NCBI RefSeq assembly: GCF_963576545.1
Contig: NC_083638.1
Coordinates: 31,837,400 to 31,901,399 of the forward strand
Reading direction: 5' to 3'
Length of the DNA stretch: 64,000 bases
Source of the DNA: Limanda limanda
Lineage: Eukaryota; Chordata; Actinopteri; Pleuronectiformes; Pleuronectidae
The notes beneath the pieces were generated by a model. That model was not told the origin of the DNA. It ran no database searches and saw only the letters and a program-made list of their open reading frames with translations. The position numbers and the translations under genes were made by a program. Position 1 is the stretch's first letter. Every line of letters begins with the position of its first letter. Positions 14,639 to 25,865 of the stretch are shown piece by piece.

Positions 14639-15589
14639 CTGGGCCCTTCTAGTCAGTGCAGAGGATGGATCGAGCAGCTCATCGTCCCAGCAACAGTCAC
14701 AGCTGTTCATCTAACCCTCTTTGATGCTGATGGAACATTATTGTTTTTAGGGAGTCTGATTGTTGTGATCCTCCATTCTTAACAAAAGCTGCTGAGTGCT
14801 GAGCTGCAATTTATGAAAAGCTGCTTTGATGGCAGCATCAGGCTGACTTGGCTTTTATCTTATTATGCTAATACAGGAGGCTGTGGTTATCGCAGTAAAA
14901 GCTGATTTACTCTCACATTTAGCCTCTCACAGGGGATTGTCTGGCTGTGGAGCTGAGAGACAGCAGGGTTTCCTGTCACACAGCTGCATTATGATGCAGG
15001 TAAAGAGCAAAACAATTTTCACTGAAAAACAAACAATAATTATCAAAACTTAAACGAAGAAAGACACATGTCAGATGAAGGGATTTGACGGGAGGGTCAC
15101 CAGTTGCCATAAAAAAACCTACACCTGTTCCTTCTACCACTGAGAGTGCTTCTTAGAAACTCAGACTTTCCTTTTAAGGCTCATCAGCTGACTCAAGACT
15201 TCATCCAGAATTCATAGATTGTTTACCTCCTCAACTTTTATCTCAACCATAGAACGTTGGCAGATGTTGGCAGACATGGCCACCATTTCTTTTTTTTCTA
15301 TTGAGTGACATTTTTGATTCAAATGTGTAGTACTAGGCTACTCCTAAAGTACTGTAAACGAATGATATGCAGTCCAACAATGGCAGTATCCACCAACAAT
15401 AATGACACACAAAAACAACCAAGATGTTTCTATTGTCACCAAGACTGTGGACCATAGACAACACCCGCTGCTGTGCCCGACTGGAACGTGGCAGCCTCTG
15501 GTGATTACCTAATCTAAAACCTGTTGTTACGGGCCTTGGCTGTTTCCTTGCTTCCGATTAAGATGTGGGGCAAACTGTTTTATTCTCTC

Positions 15590-16150
15590 ACAGGTGAACC
15601 CCTCCTCCACCCTACGCAACTCCAGCGGATACTTCCTGGAGTACCCGTCCGGGCTCCCTTGTCCTTGTGGTCAAGAATTTAAGAAACCCTATGTGTTGAG
15701 ATTTCATGTGATCTGTCCACCTCGGTGCCTCTCGCTGTGTCATGTTAACTCTGGTGTGTGTGTGTTAAATGAGTATCGATTTACTCTTGGACTTAGTGAA
15801 TGTTAACTTGTGAAGCACTCCTTTTGTGATAGTAAGGGTTCTTGTTGGGCTTTAGTTTAGTTTGTTATTGTCTTTATTTCATTGTGCACTTCACCCAGAT
15901 TCTTTGTGTTAGTTCACTAGGCTTTATGGGTGGCGGCCTGAATTTAGTTTAGTTAGGTAGACAGGTTTTTCTGGTGTTCTTTTGTGTGAAACTGTCAGTC
16001 AGTGGAGTACAGACAGGGTTTAGGAAGAGGGCTTGCTTTTTGTTAATTTTATGATTTGGCGTCACCCTCTGCCCCAACCCTTCGAATCTCATTTTTTTTA
16101 CTTTTCACTCTTGCAAATATAAATCAATGGTTAAAAGTTACCCGACTCAG
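15590..16150 (+). mobile_element. possible LTR or retroelement-derived segment
   Basis: A T/G-rich stretch with phrases that I associate with a fish LTR family (GTCAGTGGAGTACAGACAGG, GAGGGCTTGCTTTTTGTTAA, GGCGTCACCCTCTGCCCCAA) and a late AT-rich part near 16120. The ends were not found. The frame at 15594-15806 has no recognisable domain. Identification is from memory of repeat phrases only. Confidence 0.3.
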
Positions 16151-16819
16151 TTTTAATTTTCTATATCTTTGCAGTAAATTATTTTAGTGAGGAGGAAACT
16201 CTGACCAAGTCCAATAGATTGAGTAAAAAATTGGTCAAACTAGAACAAGCATCCCTCCATTTAGGGAATAACCAACAGCCACATCTTTCTCATCCTGTTT
16301 TTCATGCACATCAATCTATTTAAAATAAATTTGGTTGATCTATCTATGGTTTGCAAGCTAGAAAAGAATGTGTAAACAGCTAGTTAGTATTGTACATATT
16401 TCTCTTTCTCACTAGTAACGGACTGTAAAATAAGATGTTAATGCATCAGATGTGCAAAAGCAGCTGTGTGAAATGAATGGCAGGTGCTTCGTACTGAATA
16501 CATGCTGTATGGGTAATTTTTGACCAAAGTGTGTAAAATTTATGAAGAAATACAAAAATCATGTTTCTTCTTCAAAGTAAGAAAGGAACCATTTAAATAA
16601 TGATTTGTGGTAATCAAAAACAAGATATTTAATGAATACTTTGAATATTAAAATATTAAATAAATTGATTGCAAAGATATAGCAAAGAACTCCTCAGCCA
16701 TGCATGAAATTACATAGGAAATTAATGCCGGTCATTTTTGACCAATATTGTGCATTAGTAGGGGGTTTGTGTAAGTGTTAACAGTAAAAGGCTGCTTTGC
16801 CAGACACCATCGGTGCTGT

Positions 16820-16896
16820 GCTGCTTCCCTTCCTCCTAGACAAAAAAACTGTGTTGTTACATAACCCAGTTTTGGTCTAGGAGGAAGGGAAGCAAC
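16820..16896. repeat. long near-perfect hairpin (inverted repeat)
   Basis: The left arm TGCTTCCCTTCCTCCTAGAC (from 16822) is matched exactly by its reverse complement in the right arm (GTCTAGGAGGAAGGGAAGCA, to about 16894). Pairing continues with a small bulge through the A-rich/CAGTTTTGG part, leaving a loop of about 15 nt. Size and shape resemble a pre-miRNA-like hairpin or the core of a small fold-back transposon. Confidence 0.85.
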
Positions 16897-17865
16897 AAAC
16901 CTCTCGTGCATCGATTCATGGCCTCATATGTTTGCTTCTGCAACGGTTTGTTTTAAGACATAAGTAAACATTACTTACTTAACACAGGAACAACATATTT
17001 CACAGATTCATACTATCCTACTTTTAATGGGCCTTGCACCTAATTGTATCACTCATTTTTAAAACTGCCATTGTCCTCCCATCCCCAAGACCTATCTGTA
17101 ATGTGTTCTTTTTGAATGTGACAACCTTGCTTTGTTTGTCGTCCCTGAGTGGAGCTTGGAAAGGCCCTCTGTACACGGATTTCCATCTGATTATATTAGA
17201 GAACCAGCCAGTGTCATTCTTTCCTTTTTCTACGTGTCCGACTACTTGAACACATGTTCATGGCCCACATGAATTTAATATCTACATTACATTGGATGTA
17301 ATGCAAAAATTGCTCAAGAAATTATGCAAAGACATGTACATTGATGGATTATGTGCTTAAATGTTTTCAGGCTAAAGAATGCATAATTTATCACAAAGGG
17401 GAAAAGAAAAATATTTTTCTTATTTAAAAAAAAGAATCCAAATCCCAGTCCACGCTGCCCAACTAGAAAGCCCCATAGCAACCATGTCTGTCAATTGATG
17501 CAGAAGCTAAGTACAGCGCCCCCATCAGGACTTTATAAGAATCCTCATGCTGTCATCACATACACACACTATTTTCAAACTAAATATACAAGTTAACAAG
17601 CCCTCCCCACCTTAATAACCATTACAATACATACATAGACAGTGGTGTGTATGGCTCATATAACAACATTAAGAGGTACTCCATCATAGCTGCCAATAAG
17701 AAAAGAAACAAATGGGAGACCGAAAAGACAGCTGGTTTCTTGGTCGAATATTCTTGCAGCATGTAAAAACTGAAACAAGCATTAAAAGTGCCTCAGCTGT
17801 CAACCATCCGTCCCATGTGTCTGAATTCATCCTTTCTCATTGAGAGGAACTGTCTCTGATCATAT

Positions 17866-18310
17866 CAGAATGAGAATCAGAATTCTTTTAATTGCCATGT
17901 ATATTTACACATACAGGAAATTGTCTTGGTGTGGTTGGTGCAATTTACATAAAACAACAATCCGACATAAAACAACAATATATAGAGTAAGAGCACTAAG
18001 TTATGGCACGTACGGTGCTAAGGTGCCCCACTGCCATGGGGAAAACTTCAGGTGGCGTAAGGTTTCTGATAGCCCGGAACCTTTTGCAAGATGGGAGTCC
18101 CTGGAATAGGTGGTGACCGGGATGGGAAGGATGAGCAATGATCTTGCCTGGATCTCTTGCTGACCCAATGATCCACTGAAGTCTGCCCTTGTCCTTGTTG
18201 TATTTCTTGAGCTGCAGCAGGAAGAACATCCTCTGCTGGGCCTTCTTGATGGTGGAGGTGATTTTCTTCGCCCACCTCAGGTCCTCATGTATTATTAGCT
18301 TAATATAAAC
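17866..18310 (-). mobile_element. decayed L2-like LINE, 3' end
   Basis: On the minus strand, HEDLRWAKKITSTIKKAQQR, MFFLLQLKKY and, after an internal deletion, IIGSARDPGKI and HPSHPGHHLFQGLPSCKRFR match the C-terminal region of L2-type reverse transcriptases. Part of the coding trace lies in another frame at 18048-18275, so there are frameshifts. The + strand start at 17866-17930 (AATTGCCATGTATATTTACA) looks like the inverted 3' end of such a LINE. It is clearly non-functional and older than the copy at 1290-2725. Confidence 0.72.
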
Positions 18311-18766
18311 ACTTATTTCATTAATTAACTGTTCTGTTACCTTGCTTTTTCTCAAAGCAATGTACAAGCTTGTTTTGAAAAGTGCAATAGAAAATAATAT
18401 ATACTTAATATATATTTAATAAAACTTAATAACCTATTTAAAAACGTTGCACTTGAAATAATAAATTTCAGTTTTCACTGAAGAAGAGAAGTACTGGTAT
18501 TGTGATAAACAATTTAGAATGCAACCTATAAAACTAATATTATAATAAAGTGAAGATATAAAATATATCGCATTGAACAAATCGAGTGACTTTCATATTA
18601 AGTCACTTTTTACACATTAACACCAGTTCTCACCAATGTGGAAGATCTCTTCTGACTTTTACGATGCATCATGATGGAGAAGAAGAAGCAATATGTTGAA
18701 GAACCCTTTTGCCTACAATTAAAGTTATACAATGAGGGCAAGAGAAAAAGGAACAGTTCAACCTAT

Positions 18767-18942
18767 ATGGTAAATGGAAAACATCTTTTATTGCACTTTT
18801 CTAGTCAAAGAAATCACCCACTCAAAGCACTTCACACTACATGTCTAATGGTATGACCATCAGCAGCAATTTAGGTGTGAGTATCTTGCTCAAGTACACT
18901 TCAGCATGTGGACCAGAGGAGCCAGGAATGGAACCATTTACC
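18767..18942 (-). mobile_element. SINE-like element (copy 3)
   Basis: The reverse complement of the family: TGGTAAATGGAAAACATC at the inverted 3' end, then CACTTTTCTAGTCAAAGAAA, ACTCAAAGCACTTCACACTA, GAGTATCTTGCTCAAGTACA and CTTCAGCATGTGGACCAGAG. It ends near the degraded inverted B-box (GGAATGGAACC). Confidence 0.65.
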
Positions 18943-20195
18943 TCCAGAGATGTTGATGTTTATTGTTGGCAGGTGCATTCCAAGTTCTCTTATTTCTGTT
19001 GAATATAAATTGTAAAAGACCTGGGACCCATATCCAGTCTGAAGCTTTTTTTCAGCCTCAGGTAAGTCTTATGCCTGGAAAAAAACATAACTTTACCTCA
19101 TCTTGGCACTTTCTTCTGGAACATTTGTATGGGAAGCTTGTCCCAGACTCCATCACGGCAGTCTGTTAGATTTTAACACATTAGACTATCTCATAATAGC
19201 TTTCCTCCTCCAGGCTATAACAATCACAGCTGAGTCCTGTCCCCATATGGTTATTAGTGGCAGCGCTGAAAAGTGTGTGGAGTGGATTTTCTTCTCCCTA
19301 GGTGGATTTGAAGTGCTTCAGCTATCTGAGGACACATTCCTCTACTGTTACTGAATCTGAACACTCTCTGCTTAATGTTAACTGGTGTATGGGTTTATAC
19401 AACAGGCGGTTCAGGTGTTGTGAAGGAGTCTTCTAAATCTTACATCCATATTCAACTAATTAGCAATTTACAAATATGTAGATTTGTTGGGATTTTGTGG
19501 TAATGCTGCCAAGATAAACAATTTTGAGTTTGTAAAATTTAAACCCTTTGCTAAAAGGATCAATCTGAATTTTTGTTTGTCTCGGCACAGGCGTTATTTG
19601 TTAGTATTTGAAAATCTCAGGACCTGTGATTCCAGGCAACACCTCAGAATCCCAGGAGGAGCTGGAAAGCATTGTTGGGGAGAGGGATGTCTGCAATACC
19701 CTCTTAAGCCTGCGGCCAAGACATTTTACCTCGGATAAGTGGAAGAAAATTAATGGATGGAGTCTCAGACCGACTCAACCTGATATGGGCAAGCCAGAGG
19801 GCAAACACCAGACAGAAGGAGAGCTGAGGAAGAGGACTGGAGAGCTGCATGCTGAAGAGGGGGCACCGCTTTTTGTTTTATAATGGAAAATTATTTATGT
19901 AAAAAATGTGGCCGATTTATATTAACTGTGAAAAAAACAACTATCATTTGCAGCTGATTTATTTTACCAGAAATATACAAGGAAAGTCAAATATCCTTTT
20001 TCGGGTCCCATGTTCAGTTGAATGTGAAGCCATGAGGTAGATTTACTCTAATTATAATGATAATAATATATAATATATATATGTTTTACTTTGGTTTATG
20101 TTGTTTTTGTTATATGTATTCACATGTATTAGGGGTTTTTACTCAGTAAGTATTGTATTTGGATTATATATTAATATACAATGACTACAATAAAT

Positions 20196-20632
20196 TTACA
20201 TTGAAAAAACCGGAAAGGAAGCAAACCAACGACAAGCAGGATATCCGTTGAACCGGAAACCGGTGTCATCAGTGCTGGAGATATGGCTGCTAGCTCTCTC
20301 TTTATACAGCAGACCTTGGCTAACACGATATATTCTGTTTTGGAGGCAGAATAACTCTGGGGACAGCAGTCGCTTCACTGCCTTGTGTTGTAAAATAGTA
20401 TGAATTCAACAGTTTTATATATGTCTCATTTGCATGAAGTGTGAGCTGTGCTATTAGCTATCTGCTAGCAGGCTAACGTGTTAGCTGCAAAGCCGAGACA
20501 GGAGCCACCTGTCACCCAGCGCGGCTCTCTCCAGGCGGTTCATGGCTGATAGGTAGGACCTCAAACCAAAGGAGAACTCTGTTTTTTTCTGGTTCAGTGG
20601 AAGCAATCATATCTGGAGCCCCCCGCGTCTAA
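20196..20632 (+). promoter_or_regulatory. abhd17c: abhd17c promoter and 5' UTR region
   Basis: CpG content rises sharply here compared with the AT-rich flank. Two CCGGAA ETS-type sites lie at 20210-20215 and 20253-20258, the second next to a mirrored CCGGT. There is no convincing TATA box at a fixed distance, so a dispersed CpG-type start is likely. Upstream ATGs occur at 20283 (24-codon uORF, if transcribed) and 20542 (ATG-GCT-GAT-AGG-TAG). The transcription start itself cannot be placed from sequence. Confidence 0.6.
20283..20354 (+). other. upstream ORF, 23 residues, in the putative abhd17c leader
   Basis: ATG at 20283 with G at -3 and G at +4 (strong Kozak) opens MAASSLFIQQTLANTIYSVL and three more residues before TAA. 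It could reduce abhd17c translation if transcription starts upstream of it. It could instead be chance. Confidence 0.3.
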
Positions 20633-21117
20633 ATGCCCCCACAAGGCCCCAGGATGAATGGGTTTTCTCTCGGTGAACTGTGCTGGCTCTTCTGCTGTCC
20701 GCCCTGTCCCAGCCGCATCGCGGCCAAGCTAGCTTTCCTCCCGCCGGAGCCCACGTACTCGGTGCACACCGATGCTAACGGGGTAGCTAGCTTACATTTA
20801 ACCGAGCGGGCGGACTGGCAGTACTCCCAGCGAGAGCTCGACGCAGTGGAGGTGTTCAGCACCAGGAGCAGTCGGGGGAACCGGGTCGGCTGCATGTTTG
20901 TACGCTGCGCCCCGAACAGCCGCTACACGCTGCTGTTTTCCCACGGTAACGCCGTGGACCTGGGGCAGATGTGCAGCTTCTACATCGGCCTCGGCTCCAG
21001 GATCAACTGCAACGTGTTCTCCTACGATTACTCAGGCTACGGCGTGAGCACCGGTAAACCCTCTGAGAAGAACCTGTACGCGGACATCGAGGCGGCCTGG
21101 CAGGTCCTGAGGAACAA
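20633..21117 (+). CDS. abhd17c: Abhd17c, coding exon 1
   Basis: The ABHD17 family are serine hydrolases that remove palmitate from membrane proteins (N-Ras and PSD-95 are known substrates) and are themselves membrane-anchored by palmitoylation. The exon encodes residues 1-161 plus two bases of codon 162. The N-terminus [17 protein letters not shown] has the extended start typical of ABHD17C. Cys17, 21, 22 and 25 form the palmitoylated cluster. [14 protein letters not shown] supplies the HG oxyanion motif, and [11 protein letters not shown] follows. The insert after PPEPTY is much shorter than in mammalian ABHD17C, giving 294 residues in total against about 329. The exon ends at a GTGAGT donor (21118), phase 2. 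ATG 20633 is chosen by homology; ATG 20654 (Met8) is in better Kozak context and matches the ABHD17A/B start. ABHD17A or B are less likely from the N-terminus and the [10 protein letters not shown] segment of exon 2. Confidence 0.95.
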
Positions 21118-22242
21118 GTGAGTTCACTATTGAATCAGCAGTTCATGCAGTAAGATAACACACGGTCATATGAACAAACGTACACTCTAAATAAAAAAGT
21201 GCTGACTGTTTATCATTGATAACCGTTAGTCAACTGACACAGCAGCGAAGGCTTGCAGACGAGATGTGTGCTTTACACCCTGGTGTGTACTGGGTGCCGG
21301 TGCTGGTATGTTTGTGTAAAATGAATTTGAACACATCACATTTATGATTAATCTGCACTCTCACAGACCCAACCATGAATCAAGGTGCAGAACGAACAGA
21401 GGCAGTGTCTCAATTCGGGGCCTTATCCTTCTCAGGCTTGAAGACCGATTGACTGATCACAGCGGTTAGAAGGGGTTAGACTATCACAATTCAAAGGCTC
21501 CTCCTAATGTTGCAGGCATTCCACCTATGCTCCACCAAGTGAAACCTCCATGGCCCAACATATCCCATGTGTCATTGCACTGATGTGACTATCTGGTATT
21601 CATAGAGGTAATGGTGGCAAAAAGCGAGGGGAAAATGTAAGAGCAATTGATTTGTCATTGTAAGAACTCGATCCAACAGCTAACTACATGGTGAGGTGCC
21701 AATGGCGTTGTCTGTGTGACTGGATCCTCTGAAAGATGCTGCCCTGTTATTGAGACATGGCAAATTACTGCATCCCAGTTTGTGGGCTGCAAGCAGACCC
21801 ATAGTGACTGGGACACGCGCCCTGAGTGCCATGCCTCTTCTAGGGCTGCTGACAGGGCTGCTGAACACCATAACTTCATAAAATGATGATCACACATACG
21901 CTTTTAGCATTTGGTGAATTTATCATGACTAACTCCCTTTGGACACACACGCCATGTAACCTCTGTACTCTGAAGCGTGATAATGCTGGATGTTAAGCAT
22001 AATTTAGATTACACTTTAGATGCGAGTTGATAGGGAGTGAAAATGAGCCGACACACAAACACAGACGCACATACAGACACCAACTCAGCTGTTGTCTCTG
22101 ACTCACTTCAGTTTAAACGTTAATTTGTTCGAAATCACTGCCACAATTTCAATACTGACCACATAATGATCGATACTTTTCTTAAATAAGTAAAATATTT
22201 GTTCATAGCTGCAAACAAACCTTGTCATCGGACACGTGCGCA

Positions 22243-22271
22243 CTCAGTTTGGCTCGCGCAGCCAAACTGAG
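22243..22271. repeat. perfect 12-bp hairpin
   Basis: CTCAGTTTGGCT and AGCCAAACTGAG flank a 5-nt CGCGC loop, with no mismatch. Confidence 0.95.
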
Positions 22272-23068
22272 ACAGAGAGGAGCAGTAAATTAATGACAGA
22301 GCCGACATGTATGAAAAGATCCAATTATGAACCAAATATGATTCTGTCCCAAGCTTTTTTGGGAGACAAAATTTGTTTTGCTGAGAACTGCTCGAAACGC
22401 AGAAAAAATCAGCAAGACCTCCATCCTCCAGGAGAGCAGCTGAGCTGACCTGCGCCTCATCCGGTGTGTCAGGTCTTATCTGTTAACATGGACGCGGAAA
22501 TGAAAACCAAGCTGCTCTGCGGCTATTCCGAATCTAATGGACCTTGGCGTAAGCATAGACACACAGAAAGTTCATCATTCTTTAAAAATGGAAGCTCTGT
22601 CATTCTGATTGATATGAACCACTGCAGCAAAAAACAATTGTGCTCTTAATTTCAAGACAAAAATAACAAACATGAGGTGATTCATTTCAACGTTACTTTC
22701 ATGACAGAGATGTGCACCCACTGCACCTGAGAATGTCTGTAGATCAGTCTAAAATCAAAATCACCCGCAATTTGACCCAGTCGGCAACTGCTGCTGTATT
22801 TTATCCAAAGACATTGAAGAAGATGCAAGTGGGTCCACAGACCCCCTATCCCCGCTAAAACGCACACACTGACTGCTATAGATCGTTAGTTGCCTTTTTA
22901 TTAAATCTGTATGAATATTGAACATATTGTGTCCAAATAGCCCAAGTGCCCCAAACTTGGCACCGAACTTCCCGTTACCACTAAGAATACACGCGCCAAG
23001 TGTGAATTTGATAAGAAGAATGGTCCACATACATACCGATACAGACTGTAGAATTAGTATGTAGATGA

Positions 23069-23297
23069 GGGCGGCTGTGCCTTAGGGGTTATAGCGGTCA
23101 TCCTCTTATCAGAAGGTCGTTGGTTTGACCCCAGTTTTCCCAAGTCTAAATGACAAAGTGTCATTGTGCAAGATACTAAAATTGCCCCTTCTCATAAAGA
23201 TAGTGATGCACTGTATGAATGGGTGCATGTAAAACTGTACTGTAAAGGGCTTTCAGTGGTCATCAGGACTAGAAAAGTGCTTTATAAATATACAGAC
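23069..23297 (+). mobile_element. SINE-like element, near full length (copy 4)
   Basis: Has a tRNA-like head: A-box-like GGCTGTGCCTTAGGGG (from 23073) and B-box-like GGTTTGACCCC (about 23121-23132). The core CAAGATACTAAAATTGCCCC follows, then the tail TACTGTAAAGGGCTTTCAGT and AGTGCTTTATAAATATACAG. The best-preserved member of the family in the window. The tRNA-like part is too degraded to be a functional tRNA gene. Confidence 0.7.
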
Positions 23298-25111
23298 AAT
23301 ACCAATATCAACTAATCTCTCAGATATACCTGGTACGAGGTGGTCTGATGTTCATCCCAATGCCTCTGTTGTATAACTGATCGAATACTTCTGAATGTAA
23401 TGCATATTTAATGAAAGAGAGCCGACAGTGTAATTGTCCTATTGTTATTGTCCCTTTGCTATCAAATAATGATAAAGGCCAAAGGCTGATCATTACTCCA
23501 TATAAAATTAAGCAAAGCCATACATTTCTCATTCCGCACATGCCTGAGATTAATGTTCCATTCGACAGACAGTCTACAGTAACTGAAAGAAAAACAATAC
23601 CGTCTCTCCCCACATACCTGTTTACAATGAAAAATGTAATTGTCCCCTTGCCCTTTTGTAGAGTGAGCTAGCCAAGCATTCAGTGTAACTGTTTTAATCA
23701 TTAGGCTCTTCTTCGGGGAACTAAGCACCTGAGGAGAAGGTTTATACTTATTCAATATCTTTTTAATCACATTTTGTGAAATCATTCAGACTGTGCCTTT
23801 AAACACAACTTCGTCCTGTTACTCAGCTTTCAGGGCATAAAGACTTCTAAAATAAAATATTCATTTTGCTCAAAGATCAGTTGTCTTTACATTTTGGTTA
23901 TTGCTGAGTTTATTGTCCTCGTTTTTTAAATTGCATATCCAGACAGTAGACTTTAAAGATGCACTACACTCCCGTTATGACCATAGAGTTCCTCTGCACC
24001 CCAGTTCTCTTTATGGTCATGGTTTTGGAACATCACTGAGAAATCAAACTGAATTAGCGGAAACATGTAATAAAAAAAAACAGGGAGTGTGTCTTAAAAC
24101 AAATAAAGTAGGATAATCTGTGACCCCATCACCATTTGGGTTTACAGACCTCAAAGCTCAGCTGGTTACTCCAATAAGCCAATTTGAGTAAGATTTTCTT
24201 TCATTATGGTTACACAGGCCTCATCATATCACTGAGAATGTGAGCTTTGTGGTTGGTGGTTGAAAAGCAGCCCGGGGGGAAGTTCCCGTGCTTTTATTGA
24301 GAGATAGAAATGAAGCATGGAAATATCTTGCCTCTGAGCCTTGGCTTCATTCTGTCTATGCTGGACATTGCTCTGTCTCTGATGTGGCTGGTATTGGCAG
24401 AACAGACAGTGTGACCCTGTACCGATGATGTGCAACTTCCCAAGTGGCCTAAGCAAAGATTCCAGCCTGCACAATCTGAGATTTATTTAAATCTAGAGAA
24501 GCATCAAGTTATCTTCCCTGCATTTATTTCCCCTGCATTTCAAGTCCCATTGAATAATATTTAACTTTACCATACCTAGCTCAGGGACGCTGTATTGGAT
24601 TTCATCTTTTTTGGGTCTATAGGTTCACTGCCCTTTATTAGCATGAGCTTTGAAGTTTCACTGTAAAAATATAATGAAATGTACAATTTGTTACATATCA
24701 TTATATAAATTGCTGTCTCTTAGAAACAGGTTGGAATTTGGTGTCTTCAAAAATTCCTTATTTCCTAAGTGTGACTTTGCTATAGTATACTTTGTGAACA
24801 TATTTTAGAACAATGGTGCTGTAGAGTACAATGGGCACTCCCATTATTGTTGGTATCTTATAGATACAAATTTATGGATAAAATCCTCTATCACTGTATT
24901 TTGCAATTGCATATTGCAATGTTGATATATATCATGATATAGTAAAAATAACCCTTAATATTGATGGATGAAGCAGTAGTTTGAAGTATCTTTTTGCCGG
25001 TTTGGTGAATTAAATACCGAACATATCAAGGTACACAAAGAATTTGATTTAAATTCCTTTCCTAGTTTTGCCATGCCTTCTGTTTGCAAGTCATTTCACA
25101 GTCCCTCCAAC

Positions 25112-25865
25112 TAGGGATGTCGGGGAATAACCGGTTTTGCGATAACCGCGTCTTCTTAAAGTCACATTTTCATAACCGTAAGAATTGTAAAACCTACAAT
25201 ATCTAACTAGGGTGTCCTGCCTCTCGTGAGTCAGGTCATTTGTGTGTGCATTGTGCGGTGAAATCTTTCATAAGTCACGTTTTGTGTGCGCGAAGAGGGA
25301 ACTGATGTAACAGCCTTATTTCCTACAACGCCGGACAAAAAACTCCATCAGGTCCTTGTTTACGGTTTCTGACCAGCTCTGAAGGAGCGGCTGACACATC
25401 TGTCTGTTGCTCTCTCTCTGTCTCTTCCTATTAACCATAGTAAATGTAGATGGCAGTTTACTTCACCTGTACTAAGAAGTAAAAGTATAATAAGGACATG
25501 AAGAATGTTTTTCACAACTAGTCACACTTCTCTCCCAAAACAGATTAACTTCCATCCGTGACCCTTCCTAATAAAAGTCCCAAACAGATACACTGCTTAT
25601 GATGACAGGAAACACAAATTCACTGACCAACCTTCCACAATAAGGCAACTAAATAAAATGGATTACATTAATTACTTTTAAACTATAAAAACTAACTGGA
25701 TATAGTTGATAATAATACATATTTTAGTTCATTAGCTATATTATAAGCTATATATAGGCTATATATTGCTTTTGTCTTCTTACTTCTATAGAATTGATAA
25801 TCGTGAAACTGATATTTCCTCTGACAATGATCGCAGTACCAAAATATCATATCGGGACATCCCTA
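25112..25865. mobile_element. hAT-like DNA transposon, non-autonomous, with perfect target duplication
   Basis: The ends are TAGGGATGTC (25112-25121) and its exact reverse complement GACATCCCTA (25856-25865). The 8 bases before the left end (25104-25111, CCTCCAAC) are repeated exactly after the right end (25866-25873). An 8-bp duplication with TAGGG-type termini is the hAT hallmark. The 754-bp interior has no transposase frame, so it depended on another element. The left subterminal part is rich in CCGGTT/ACCGCG-like motifs. Confidence 0.88.

Noticed and set aside
23069..23297. tRNA gene suggested by A-box and B-box-like motifs.
   Set aside because: The tRNA-like head is followed by the SINE core and tail; no cloverleaf with acceptor stem can be drawn.
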